Positions 26,001 to 37,505 of a stretch of 64,000 bases of DNA are shown one piece after another (the first letter of the stretch is position 1; each line of letters opens with the position of its first letter). The notes beneath the pieces were generated by a model, which did no database searches, was not told the origin of the DNA, and saw only the letters and a list, made by a program, of their open reading frames with translations. Made by a program: the position numbers and the translations under genes. The stretch is from Mytilus galloprovincialis (taxonomy: Eukaryota > Mollusca > Bivalvia > Mytilida > Mytilidae): assembly GCF_965363235.1 (NCBI RefSeq), contig NC_134845.1, positions 30,258,524 through 30,322,523 on the forward strand, written 5' to 3'.

Positions 26001-29000
26001 GCAATTACGTACACTTCGCCTTAAGTACAAACCAAGTACTAGAAAATACAAGTACCTAAATATTACAATAACTCTAAAGTAAAGAATTAGTACTAAATAT
26101 TAAAAGTAAATTTCCAGTACTACAGATTTTAAATACAGAAATAGTACCTATGCAAAAGTAGCTGTGTAGCCATCTGCTTACAGTCTTCAACAATAGAAAG
26201 GACTAATGTTAAATTGCCTTAAGGAGGCTCGCGGGTATAAGATTTTCAGAAAAAAATTAAACATTTATTTTTCATTACAAATTTTATTTATTACCTGTAG
26301 TAGTTGTGACTTTATCATATGGTACAAAAATCATTCCAAAAAATCAATTCGTGTTGGCCCCAGGTGACTTTTAAAATGTAGATATCATTAAAAAATGCTC
26401 CAAATTATCTCCCTTTGGTGCAAAAATGCCATTTTTTGGCATTAAAATTGAAAAATCTTTTTTAACTCATCGGTGACCTATATTTTATATTGTTGTTTTC
26501 AAAGAAGCTGTACATAAACTAAATAATTGTAAAAAGCGATTTCTGTAATTTAGTTATTTTTTTATTTCGATATTACCTCTATTTCTGCTATTAGTTCAAC
26601 AGAAAAAAGGGACATTAACAAAAATGTATGCTTCTTTCGAAGGCAGATTGTGAGCGTAAATGAACGGTGACCCCATTATTTTATTTTATTTTTCTATTAG
26701 GTATAAGATAAAGTTCATTTATAGAAAAATATTGAGAAATCCTATATTAAATAAAAAAAATTGATTTAGACCCGCGAGCCCCCTTAATTAAGCATGTTAA
26801 TGTACATCCCCTTTAAAAAAAAAAAATACTTATCTTAATTTGTTTGTTGTATATCATGTATTTGACACTATGAGTCTTTTCTATACATTGCAAACAAGTG
26901 TTGATTGATTTCCACCTCATGTATTTTAGTAAATTTTGGTTCAACAGGATAAATTTAGATTGAACAGGCATTTGTCTAATTATGAACTGCAGGTTATGTG
27001 ATACTAATTTGAAAAGGTTATAGACATGTACCAAAAATGAAGCAGTGAAAATTCATTAAGTACCTGCTCTAAATGAAATCTCCTTCTGCCAAAGAGTTTT
27101 CCTAATGCTGTAATGGCTGGAAATATGACTGAATAAATGACTAAACATTGAAGTATTAAAATAATTATTCATGTTATTTACACAAACTGACTTAAATTTA
27201 ATATTGTCTAATGTCATGAATGTAAGGAATTAATTTTCTGTCCATCTTGCCCTTTAAACAAACAAACACTTTGGGCACTTTATGCTCCCCTAGTTCATTA
27301 AGTTGTTCTTTCAAAAAATAACTGTCATGACTGTTGTCTTTACTGTCTTATTTTGATTTTTTAACCACATCCTAGTAAGGTTAAGAATAAATTTGCTTTC
27401 TGTTTTGGTTGCTTCTTTTTTGATAAAATTATGACCCATGGTCCAATGTTTGTAAATACATGCAATTAAGATTCGACATCCCTGAACTTTTTTAATAGTG
27501 CCTGCAGACATTGGTTTGAATTTAGATTTGGTTTGTAGTTTTTTTGGAAAATGACGCAGTCATTGTTCCATAACTGCCGACCTGATTTCTCTGCCTACCG
27601 CGCTTGGTTTCGTATTTACTAATTTCAATACAAACTGGAATGTGCTTGTGTTATCATTATGCATGAGCATTGTGTAGTAATCAGCCAGGAACCAGTTTAC
27701 AAACTAACTGGTTTCTGTTTGTATTCCACTACAGTCGAACAAAGTGTTGTAGTTTGACAGGAACCAGTCCAGAATTTTGTAAACTACAAAACGTAATCGG
27801 TTATTATCATTCCGTTTTGGTGTTTCATACCGACTTATATGGTTTGAATAAGGTTAAGACCCTTCAAACATTAATGTGATAGGTATATTAAAGACTGTTT
27901 TACAAAAGGATGAAACTGTTTTGCTTTAAAAGTCGTACTTTAGTGATATATGTTATGTACGGATTTCCACTTTCACCGGTTAATTTCTTCTTTTACACGT
28001 GCTTTTGAAACTTCCTGTTTAAACATCGCAAGTTTTAAAATTGTTTTTTGAGTGAATTAAACTTATTTTAACAATCACGAAGCGTTCGGGAATCATTTCA
28101 AGCAGTTTCTTCTTCTCTTTGATGATGGAAAATAGGTTTTCTCAAGAAAATACCGCAAACGATCGCAGAGGAATTGAAACGTACAAGTCAAGTCGGCACC
28201 TGGTTAAATTGGCATCTAGTCAAATCGGCACCTATTTGACGTCAATTCGGCTTCCAATAATATTTATTATAATATTTTCTATTCAATTAATTAATAACTG
28301 TTACCAAGTACATAGTGAATATTAGGTAAACAACGAAACCAAAGTGAATATGTTGTTGTGTATAAAAGTAAACAACGAAGCTATTGTTTTAACCAAGATT
28401 AAAATTAAATGGAAAACTATGAGTCCCTTTCAATAAATCAAACTTTCATGCCAAATAATTAGCAAATTTAAGGTGGTTTTTTTTTTCAGTAATGTTTAAA
28501 CAGCATTAAACAAACAATCCTGTAAAAGACTCAACTGGTTAAATAATGCATAAAAATATCCAATATCTCATGTATTAGTCCAAATAATAATGACGTCTGA
28601 CAAGGCTATTTTATTTTTTTCTGGGACGCCTTCCTAAGACGTTCGTAAGGAAGGCTTCCTAAGAAGGCGTCCCAGAAAAAAATTAACATAGCCTTGTGCA
28701 TGTTGTGGTCATATGAAGGTATCCCAGAATAAAATTTAAAAAGCCTTGCCAGACGTAATAATTATTTGGACTACTCATATATATCATTAAAAATACACCA
28801 AAAAATTCATGTAGTTGAGAAAAATAAATACATACAAAATGTACATGAACATCCAAAAAAAGTGAAAGTTAGTATTAACTCTTTTTGCTTTAAAAATTTA
28901 CAACTGCATTTAAGTATTGAATGCTTTTTTTTTGTAAATTCATTGAGGTGTAAAAGCGTTGACCGAAGTACTTTTTGTATGAAGCGCGTTAGCGTAAGGG

Positions 29001-31394
29001 CTTCATTCTAAAAATGTGCACACGGTCAACGCTTTTGCAACCCTATGAGGTTACAAAAAGAAACATTCAATACTTATAATTACTTTTTTTTAGCTAGGAT
29101 CATGAAAACACGAATTTTATAACTTTTTTATTCAATTCATCTGTGCACTTTATTGTGGGACCACGTGTTATCATGAATGAAAAGTTTTATTGAGTGATGC
29201 AATTGCTTGAGGAATAACATGTGATGTGCAGTTAGCCAATCAGAATAAAGTATTATAATGAAACATATATCAAATGTAATTATAACAAAATACATTACGT
29301 TGTAAGAGTTATCTCCCCAAACACTGTTTTTCTTGTGGCCACCTCTCCTTCGTAACCGTAAAAGATTTTATTTTACCAAATTGCTCGTTACATATTTAGG
29401 ATAAGAATATTCGTTTGAACCATAGCTCTATGGGGACTCCATATGAGAGTTATTCCCCCTTTTTCATTTGATTCAAGCGATATGCATTTTCAACTGGTAA
29501 ACCATAACTGATAGAGACATAGGGTCTTCATGAGGTCATTGGTACTAAAAATGAAATTGAGGTCAATGTCAAAGGTCAAGGTCATATTATAAATTTAGAT
29601 TTTGGCTTATTTTCACTTCTTTTCAAATACTGTATGACATTTTGACAAATAATTTTTCATAAATTATTAGTTGCGACATGTCCTTACTTGTATATTTTGG
29701 TTGAAAGGCTGCGCATACAATAAAAGGGAATTTGTCCATCTTACATTTAAAATTACGCGTCAAGTGGTAGTACTCATTAACCAAACATATAAAAGACCTA
29801 GGATATTTTGATTCAAGGTCCATGGTTTGTGACCTTGAAATTGAGGTCAAGGTCATAGGTTAATAGGACGTCATAAAGCCATAGGAACTAACATTTTAAA
29901 CTGATTTTTTATATTTCAATATAAAAATAGATCTTTTCTAGTGGAAAGACTTCAATTGTTCTCTGAACAATTTGTTTTTAATTTACTTCATATTTTGTGG
30001 GAGAAGGGGGTTCAGACTATGTGGTATCAGGTCTGTTTGCGCCCAATACACTTTCGCACCTCGCACGTTCACACCCAAGGTCCGTTCGCACTCTACTCAT
30101 TCACGCCCAATTTTAATTCAAATTCAAGTTGAATTAAATTGGAAAATCATGACTGTTGTTTTAAATTGCTTTGGTGTAAATACTGAATGTATTTATAGCT
30201 TGGTATGAGTAAATTAAAACATTGAAGATTTTAAAGGAAAAACACAAAAGATAATTGTTTTTAAGCCCTTTGATCTGAAACAACGAAACAATAAAATATA
30301 GGAACCAAAATATAGCAATCCACTATTATAACCAAAACATGATAAAATTTATTCAACACACAGAAAAAAAAATAGTCAGAATCTCACTTCATTATGAAAG
30401 AGGTCAATGAAACAAAGTATAGCAATACACTAACCAAAAACATGATTAAGAGTTATTCAACACTAAATAAAACGTTGACAAAATACCACTTTATTTAGAA
30501 AGGATTATTATTATCTTTAACAATACGCTATCCAAAACATGATTAAGATTTATTCAACACCAAAAAAAAATGCTGTCTCACTTTATTTTTAGACAATGAC
30601 AACAATTATACTTATAAGAAAACACTTGCTTACAGAGTTATTAAACACAAAACCAATTAAGATTAGTTGCGAACATGTAGGGTGTGAAAGTGAAAGGGGG
30701 CGAACATGAGTTTGCGCAGACGTGAATGGGCGCGAACGGACCCGGATTCAGCCTATGTACCAGTGAGAAATGTAGAAGCCTTTCTACGGTATTTATTTGT
30801 ACAATTCAGGTAGTCTTGACCTATTCATTTGTCTTTAAAAAAAAAAACAGCCAGTTGGCACCTTCACTTCACACACACACATATACGAATATCAATTATA
30901 TGCTTACGAGACATGTTGCATTGTTAAACTAATTACGGTATGTGAAAATCAAGACTTGCATAAAAACTATCCCAATATTAGAGACAGTGGCGTCATTTTT
31001 CTTCAGAGCTTTCAGCTCTTTGATTAAATGTTACTGTGTTTTGTGATCAGTTCTAATGAAACTGATTATCAGCTGATTATAATTGAAACTATTTTACTGG
31101 TACATGTTGCTTTTTTACAATTTTGACAAAAGTGTTATTTCTTGAGAATTGATAATTAGAACTAAAGTCATGTTGAGCTATTTTCACAAGTTTTATTTCT
31201 TCTTGCAGCAAAACAAGGGACTACTTGGATCAGTTCACAAAGAGATAACAGAAGGACTTGACTCAGTAGGTTACATTAAGGATTCCAAATTCAATATTGA
31301 TAAAGGCTACATAAACTCAGTATATGTACCTCGAGAAAATAAAGTGAAAACAGCTGATGGAACTTCAGAACATGATGGGGACAAAAAAGAATAA
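20014..31394 (+). CDS. MTIF3: Mitochondrial translation initiation factor IF-3 (two coding exons)
   Basis: This factor binds the mitochondrial small ribosomal subunit and promotes start-site selection and subunit dissociation. Coding exons are 20014-20697 and 31209-31394 (donor GAG|GTGAGT, acceptor TTCTTGCAG, phase 0), giving 289 residues. This is close to the roughly 280-residue animal protein. Residues 1 to about 50 are rich in Arg, Lys, Ser and Thr with few acidic residues, as expected for a mitochondrial presequence. The IF3 N-domain is at about 116-170 (VKLIDTIQLFS ... FPSYKLV). A charged linker follows at about 172-188 (KEEQKEEQKKTPKEKSPK), then the C-domain at about 189-276 (AGHDLQVKINQMVKILVKG ... 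INSVYVP). The exon opens at acceptor ATACAG|G (19964/19965), so a 5' non-coding exon must lie upstream. The frame is open back to the acceptor, but ATG 20014 gives the presequence. An AATAAA overlaps the stop region. The identification is by domain pattern, which is weakly conserved in this family. Confidence 0.82.
20840..21868. mobile_element. hAT non-autonomous element (1029 bp), perfect 8-bp target duplication
   Basis: Ends CAGGGCTTCCAAAA and TTTTGGAAGCCCTG. Flanked by GGTTAATG at 20832-20839 and 21869-21876. It also has repeated subterminal CCGGTCA/GTCCGG motifs and no coding sequence. It lies in the MTIF3 intron. Confidence 0.9.
22508..22976. mobile_element. Short inverted-repeat transposon (469 bp) nested in the 22240-26180 element
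   Basis: Ends GGTGTCATACCACCAATTA and its exact inverse TAATTGGTGGTATGACACC. Flanked on both sides by TACT (22504-22507, 22977-22980), a likely short target duplication. Confidence 0.8.
24740..24945. repeat. Degenerate minisatellite
   Basis: Repeats of the type CCCGAAATCCCGGGCTTAAA and ATCCCGAGGTCC recur several times with variable spacing, followed by a C-run at about 24930-24940. Confidence 0.6.
26219..26787. mobile_element. TTAA-flanked short transposon (about 570 bp)
   Basis: Left end TTAAGGAGGCTCGCGGGT and right end (reverse complement) TTAAGGGGGCTCGCGGGT, with TTAA at both boundaries. It inserted directly beside the 22240-26180 element. There is no ORF of note inside. Confidence 0.75.
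28577..28772. repeat. Fold-back element (about 196 bp)
   Basis: Starts AGTCCAAATAAT and ends ATTATTTGGACT, with inner inverted blocks (GACGTCTG ... CAGACGT; TTCTGGGACGCCTTC ... GAAGGCGTCCCAGAA). It is nearly palindromic throughout. Confidence 0.8.
28912..29078. repeat. Fold-back element (about 167 bp)
   Basis: AAGTATTGAATG ... AAAAGCGTTGACCG on the left is matched by CGGTCAACGCTTTTG ... CATTCAATACTT on the right, with a short GC-richer loop (GCGCGTTAGCG). Confidence 0.8.
29290..29990 (+). repeat. Dispersed repeat shared with 44270-45490 (opposite orientation)
   Basis: Contains GAGTTATCTCCCCAAACACT and later TTGTTCTCTGAACAATTTG. Both appear reverse-complemented at 45270-45295 and 44292-44308. 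Repeated 'AAGGTCAAGGTCAT' phrases are in between. Confidence 0.65.
30025..30747. mobile_element. Inverted-end element with repeated GCGCCC/TTCGC motifs (about 720 bp)
   Basis: Left arm TCAGGTCTGTTTGCGCCC ... TTCGCACCTCGCACGTTC and right arm ... GGGCGCGAACGGACCCGGA are imperfect inverse copies. A direct repeat TTCAGMCTATGT flanks it (30011-30022 and 30747-30758), suggesting a target duplication of 9 bp or more. Confidence 0.65.
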
Positions 31395-31839
31395 ATTTAC
31401 TAGATTACTAGAATGCAACTCAGGATTTTCTTTTTTATTGAATCAATTAAAGTGATGTTAGAACTTGATCTGGTCTATTCCTGGTGATGACATATATAGT
31501 GTCAGTATGAAAATGAAATTACTGGTGTGCCTTGAAGAATATTTTGGCTTTGAAATAAATATTATTACACAGACCTGTATTTCATGTTTCTCTGAATTGT
31601 AGTTTTCAATCATCATTTCATAATATACATTTTTCACACAAAAAGAATAAGCAAACATAACACTTGATTGATTTAAACTGTTCCATATTAAAATTATTTC
31701 AAAGACAATAGAGACAGGGAATGTATCAAAGAGACAACAACCATACAATAGAGCAGAAAATTTGTAAGGGTTCCCCGGAACCCAGTGTCAAGCCTACTTT
31801 TGCTATTAATTGCAGACTCAACAAAAATGAGGAAAAAAA

Positions 31840-32400
31840 TCATTAAAAATATTCCTCTTGATACTATCTTTTGATTGAAAGAAGCTTCTGTCCCAATTTG
31901 TTAAAACCAGGATAGTTTATGAATCTAATAAAACTTTAACAGCAGACTGTATGTAATATAAACTTGAAGAAAAACTAAGTTTATATATAAGTAAAATACA
32001 GATAAACAGGTATAAAATTTTAACAAAATTTCCTTTTAGATACTAGCTTTTGATCATAAAAAAACTTCTGTTCAAGTTTGGTACAAATCCAGGATATTAT
32101 AAGTTATTAAAATTATAAAAACTTTAACCTCAGAGGAAATGTGTTGTTCTTGGCAGAAAAACTGAGCCCAGTTATAAGTAAAATACAGAAAAATGGAATT
32201 TTGTTTTTACAAAATTTACTTCTTGACACTTTCTTATGACCAAAAACATGTTTCTATCCAAGTTTTGTACAAATCCAGGATAGTTTAAGAAAGTTATTAA
32301 AATTTCAAAAACTTTTAACCACAGAGTGAATATTTGTGGATGCCGCCAACGTCAATGACGAGGACGCACTGCAGGATCACTATGTCTTGCTTTTTTGACT
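31840..32400 (+). repeat. Imperfect tandem repeat, unit about 180 bp, three copies
   Basis: Each unit holds a variant of 'TTTTGAT..AAAAA.CTTCT', 'GGTACAAATCCAGGATA' and 'AAAAACTTTAACC'. The array ends with GATGCCGCCAACGTC and GACGAGGACGCA, a GC-richer end like that of the 34975-36310 element. Confidence 0.7.
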
Positions 32401-32595
32401 AAAGTAGAAGGCTTGACATAAACGGTCCAAGGCCGGCTTTAGGTCTTCAGTGCAATGAGAAAATCTTAACTCTTAAGCGGGCTTTAGCTGGTTCCTTATA
32501 ATAATATGTTTACCTCTATGTGATTTGGTCTCTGGTAGTGAGTTGTCTAATTGGCAATCATACCATATTTTCTTATTGTTATAGTTTAGCATTAT

Positions 32596-32716
32596 GGCTA
32601 CTAAACTCCTAAACAATACAAAATGAACCAAGTTAATAAAACACAAAGGACTAACAAAGGCTACAGGTGGGAGGTGTAAACTTGTTTTAGATCTCAACCC
32701 TCCCCTATACCTATAG
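32596..32716 (-). repeat. R1 fragment (minus)
   Basis: Contains AGGACTAACAAAGGCTACAG and ATCTCAACCCTCCCC, the left half of R1 on the minus strand. Confidence 0.65.
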
Positions 32717-33696
32717 CCAATGTGGATTAAACAAAGAAGCATGGCCAATTTCCCCTCAGTTCTTTTCATTCAATAAGATAGGTAAATCATGTTTAAATAG
32801 CCTGAAAGATGCTAATTATAGTACATTCAAATACGTCACATCATCTATTTTCATACCTTGAATAGGTATTCCTACGAAAAACAAGGCCAAGACTATTGAT
32901 TTTTTATATTGATTTTACTAATTGTTAACACCCTTTATGTGCATAAGGTACCATACCACGTAACTTGTCAAGAAGCCAAATAATATTGAACAAATTCAAA
33001 TGGGATGCTGTTTTTCTCATTCTGAATATATGTATATCTGTATTTGTCCTGGTCTTTTAATGTTTTATCGCTATAAGATAAGATAATATATATATTAACC
33101 GGAGAACATCTTACATCAGCTGGCCATAGAACACCTTGTGTTACTAACTCATGTTATATGGCCTTTTCTGACATTTTAACAAATCAGCCCTTCTTTGTGA
33201 TACAGATGCAACAGCTTCTTGATGTTTTACCTATACAATCACGATTTGTAGTGTAATTGATTTGTTCTGTGGTGTTGTCTTATTTTCTGATGACTTAGGT
33301 ACCGGTGTAGGGACTGTGGTAAGAATTTCAGCACTAGTATCTACACAGTTAGTGAATTGGCGACAAAACTGATTGATGTTGACTGCATTTGTTACATATT
33401 ATACCATGTTCAAAAAATTATTCAAAAATTGTTTGTGTTGTTACAATGGCCTTATTTTATGTTATGTGTATATTACACATGCAACATTTGGGATTCATTG
33501 CTTTAGAATCAATTCTCGTGTTATTGGTTATGTACTGGCACCTACTACAGTTGGATGGCAGTTGTTCCTTGCATATATGTTACCAATGTAAACACATGAA
33601 TAGAAAGTAAATCAAGAGTATGGACAGTCATAGGAATGCACACAATAAGCGATACAGAATTTTTTTTTAATAGAATAATTTATACTATAAAGTAAC

Positions 33697-33735
33697 TGAG
33701 ACTACTATAACACTATGTGTTATAGTAGTCTCAGA
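33697..33735. repeat. Perfect-stem hairpin
   Basis: CTGAGACTACTATAACAC is inverted as GTGTTATAGTAGTCTCAG around a three-base loop. Confidence 0.85.
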
Positions 33736-33779
33736 TAGTAAAATTGAACCAGAATGACTCTATGAATTAAGCAAACATC

Positions 33780-33990
33780 CGATTGATTGATTGTTGGTTG
33801 CTTTACGCCGCATTAGCACAAAAAGGCTATATCGCGGCAAAGCAAACATCCGAAAAAATATGATAGAAACATTAAAATTTAATATAACACAAAAAATGCA
33901 AAAAGTCTGAGCGAGATTCGAACCCTAGCTTGAAAACAATATTTCATATGTAGTTCTATGTTGTACGGATTGAGCCACCGCGATACTTGA
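33780..33990 (-). mobile_element. tRNA-derived SINE
   Basis: Read on the minus strand, the head has an A-box-like TGGCTCAATCCG and, about 50 nt on, a B-box GGTTCGAATCT. These are the internal promoter elements of RNA polymerase III. Then come an AT-rich body, a core with GCCGCGATATAGCC and GCGGCGTAAAGCAACC, and a (CAAT)n tail. The core and tail resemble tRNA-SINEs common in molluscs, by recognition only. It is too diverged in the anticodon region to be a tRNA gene. Confidence 0.6.
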
Positions 33991-34974
33991 CTACAATAAT
34001 CTTAATAAGGAGCTATATCGGTACAATTTAGAGACCCTTTAGAGATGTTACAATTTTTTCTTTAAAAAGTTTTTTTTATATAATGAGGACACACTAAACC
34101 AATTTCATTTTTGACAGAAAATGTAGTATTAATTGCCACAGTCCTGAAAAACATATAACTTTTTTTTGGTTTGAAATGTCCTTCTTGGGGGTTTCCCTGT
34201 TTTTCCCACCTATAAAAACACCCTAAATTCCGCATATTGGACTTTCATCCTTTTTGAGGGTTAAATTAAATATTTATCACACATATTATAATATATGTAA
34301 ATCGAGATATTGATCAAAAAGCATTTTTATTTTTTGTTTTTATAGTTAATTTTATTCTGTTGGCACTTTTTGAAATTGGCCCTTCTGTGAAAAAAAAATC
34401 CGGACAAATTGGCCCTTTTCTCTTTGCAGGAAACACACAGTAAATCTCAGTTTTAAAGGAGTCACAGGTCCAATGTTAGAAAGGAAAATTTAAAGAAACT
34501 AAGCAAAATGACAACGATCAACTTGGATTATCAAAGGACTACTAGCAGTTACGTACATGCCAGATTCAGACCTCAATTGAACTGTCAGATGGGAGATTTA
34601 TATTATCAATGTCTCTGTCATTTTCCAAAATCAGTGTTTATCACCTAGCTCTTCCTTTTAAAAAGAGCAGTTATGCTTATTTTGGTAAATGTAAATTCAA
34701 TAGAAAATTGTATTTTAAGCATTCTCAGGCCTTCATTTTCTTTTAAGGTACTTATAAAATTTATATCAAAAGTTAATATCAACATTGATTTGAACTGGCC
34801 TTAACCCTCCCCCTATAGGTAAAAGCACTCTCTTGTTTTTATGTTTTCTGATTTTTAAATATTAAAATTTAATGTTTTCTGATATTTCTGAAATTTATAT
34901 ATTTAGGCATTTTTTTTAATACAGAAATTGATACCACATAAATGAGAACTTTGATCAGGAATGTAATAAACAAG

Positions 34975-36312
34975 AGGCTCTCAAGAGCCTGAATCGCTCA
35001 CCTGGTAAACAATGCCTTATTGAACATATTGAACCATGCCAGGCAAACATGTACAGCTAACAATTCTTCAATATTACAAATATATATGACTTACTGTTTA
35101 TAAATAAAGAAAATGAGACCAAAACAAAATAAAACACAAACTTTATTTTATACACCCTACTGATCATTCAGTTGAAGTTTGGTTGAATTTGGTTGAGTAG
35201 TTTTAGAGGAGAAGATTTTTTAAAGTTAGCAAATATGATGAACAAATTGTGAAAAAATTGTCATTAAAGGACAATAACCCCTTAAGGGGTCAATTGACAA
35301 TTTTGGTCATATTTAACTTATTTGTAGATCTTACTTTGCTGATCATTTTTGCTGTTTACAGTTTATCTTTATCTATAATGATATTCAAGATAATGACCAA
35401 AAACTGCAAAATTTCCTTAAAATTACCAATTAAGTGGCAGCAACCCAACAATGGTTTGTTTGATTCGTCTGAAAATTTCAGGGCTGATAGATCTTGACCT
35501 AATGAACATTTTTACCCCATGTCAGATTTGCTCTAAATGCTTTCGTTTTTGAGATATAAGCCAAAAACTGCATTTGACCCCTATGTTCTATTTAAAGTAA
35601 GGGCGGCCATGTTTTTTGACGGATCAAAAATCGAAGCACACACTTTGTGCAGGATAATCTAAGGAACTATCATGCTAAGTTTCATACAAATCCATTCAGT
35701 AGTTTCAGAGGAGAAGATTTTTTAAAGTTAGCAAATATGATGAACAAATTGTGAAAAATTGTCATTAAAGGACATTTACCCCTTAAGGGGTCAATTGACA
35801 ATTTTGGTCATATTAACCTATTTGTAGATCTTACTTTGCTGATCATTTTTGCTGTTTACAGTTTATCTTCATCTATAATAATATTCAAGATAATGACCAA
35901 AAACTGCAAAATTTCCTTAAAATTACCAATTAAGTGGCAGCAACCCAACAATGGTTTGTTTGATTCATCTGAAAATTTCTGGGCTGATAGATCTTGACCT
36001 AATGAACATTTTTACCCCATGTCAGATTTGCTCTAAATGCTTCCGTTTTTGAGATATAAGCCAAAAACTGCATTTGACCCCTATGTTCTATTTTAAGTAA
36101 CGGCGGCCATGTTTTTTGACGGATCAAAAATCGAAGCACACACTTTGTGCAGGATAATCTAAGGAACAATCATTTTAAGTTTCATTCAAATCCATTCAGT
36201 AGTTTCAGAGGAGAAGATGTTTGAAAAATTGTTAACGACGACAGACGACGACGACGACGGACGCCAAGTGATGAGAAAAGCTCACATGGCCTTTTAGGCC
36301 AGGTGAGCTAAA
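34975..36312. mobile_element. Short-inverted-end element with a 500-bp internal tandem duplication
   Basis: Begins near AGAGCCTGAATCGCTCACCTGG and ends CCTTTTAGGCCAGGTGAGC, so GCTCACCTGG is inverted at the ends. The block starting GAGGAGAAGATTTTTTAAAG at 35206 recurs at 35708, and its start recurs again at 36208. This gives two copies of a 500-bp unit at high identity, each with CCCCTTAAGGGGTCAATTGA. A (GAC)n run at 36236-36262 precedes the right end. An end fragment of the same family is at 57748-57775. Confidence 0.8.
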
Positions 36313-37177
36313 AATAAACACAGAGATATATGTCTTGCCTTTTGTGATTTGATAGTATGAATCCATATGGCAATATTTAAACATGTAAACAATGCAAAAC
36401 CTTCAAACCTTTAATGAATCATGACTTATGGTGCAGGACCAAAATAACCAAATTGAATGAGAAATGTCAATGGTTACAATTGTTTACTTTTACTAATTGT
36501 GAATTGGATGGAGAGATGTCTCATTGGCACTCATACCACATCTTCTTATATCTATTTAAAAACATCATACAAAATACCACTGACGCATGAGAAAGGATTC
36601 TCTTATATAAGATTTCAATCAATGACAAAAAATAGATCTTCATCACTCTGCTGAGTACACAAATAACCTCTATGTCAATACAAACAAAATATTCAGGGTC
36701 TTCAAAAAAAAAAACTCAAAAAGGGGCCTCAGAGTTACTGGAAACTTAAGCCAAGAGGGAGTGTGAATCAGATGTGCATAATCTACCAAACATCTCCTGG
36801 TAAATACAACCAGTCACTCCCTTTATGTCATATAAGTATGAATCTCTCAACCAATTATAAATTGTCTGAAAGAAATAACCCTCTGTTTTTCCTCTAAATA
36901 ACTGGGAGGACAATTTAGAAAAAATATCTTGATTTTTCCAGGGACAAATCATTTTCTGTAATAATCAGATTCTATGAAGCAGTCCTCTGAACTGACTTTG
37001 AGCATTTTGAAGCTAAATACACGTATTTGTAACTTTTGGTTGGTTGATGGGTTTTCCAACAGACAATTCAAAACAGTAGTGACCCCAGTAGTTTCTATGG
37101 GGAAACAACTGTGCTTTCTTTGTTGATTTGTTCCTTAATTTTTATGAGGCAGACCTGACAGGGAAGACCTTAATAAA

Positions 37178-37505
37178 ATTGAGAATGGAAATGGGGAATG
37201 TGCCAAAGAGACAACAACCCGACCATAGAGCAGACAACAGCAGAAGGTCGCCAACAGGTCTTCAATGCAACGAGAAATTCTCGCACCCAGAGGCGTCTTT
37301 CAGCTGGCCCCTAAACAAATATATACTGGTTCAGTGATAATGAACACCATACTAAACTCCAAATTGTAAACAAGAAACTAAAAGTTAAATTAATACAAGA
37401 CTAACAAAGGCCAGAGGCTCCTGACTTGGGACAGGCGCAAAAATGGGTTGAGGTTAAACATGTTTGTGAGATCTCAACCCTCACCCTATACCTCTAGCCA
37501 ATGCA
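37178..37505 (-). repeat. R1 dispersed repeat (minus)
   Basis: Contains GGAAATGGGGAATGTG, TTTCAGCTGGCCCCTAA, AGGCTCCTGACTTGGGACAG and ATCTCAACCCTCACCCTATA in minus-strand order. Confidence 0.8.

Larger units (their letters stand above)
22240..26180. mobile_element. Large inverted-repeat element in the MTIF3 intron (about 3.9 kb)
   Basis: The left arm (22249 onwards, CTACACAGCTACTTTTGCAT, then alternating GTACT motifs, then GGCGAAGTGTACGTAATT at about 23021) is matched inverted at 25995-26175. The right arm is continuous for about 180 bp. The left arm is split by about 620 bp (22399-23018), which itself contains the 22508-22976 element. The interior has short overlapping ORFs (23887-24586) that I do not recognise. 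The 24760-24930 stretch repeats ATCCCGA-type motifs. The class of the element is not determined. Confidence 0.65.
26788..31208. other. Remainder of MTIF3 intron; small repeats, no gene seen
   Basis: AT-rich intron DNA. Recognised items are listed separately: fold-backs at 28577 and 28912, a shared repeat at 29290-29990 and an inverted-end element at 30025-30747. A loose tandem motif 'TCGGCACCT' lies at about 28190-28250. No exon between 20697 and 31209 is needed by the reading phase. Confidence 0.6.

Noticed and set aside
33900..33990. tRNA gene on the minus strand
   Set aside because: A and B boxes are present, but no cloverleaf with anticodon stem can be drawn; it fits a SINE head.
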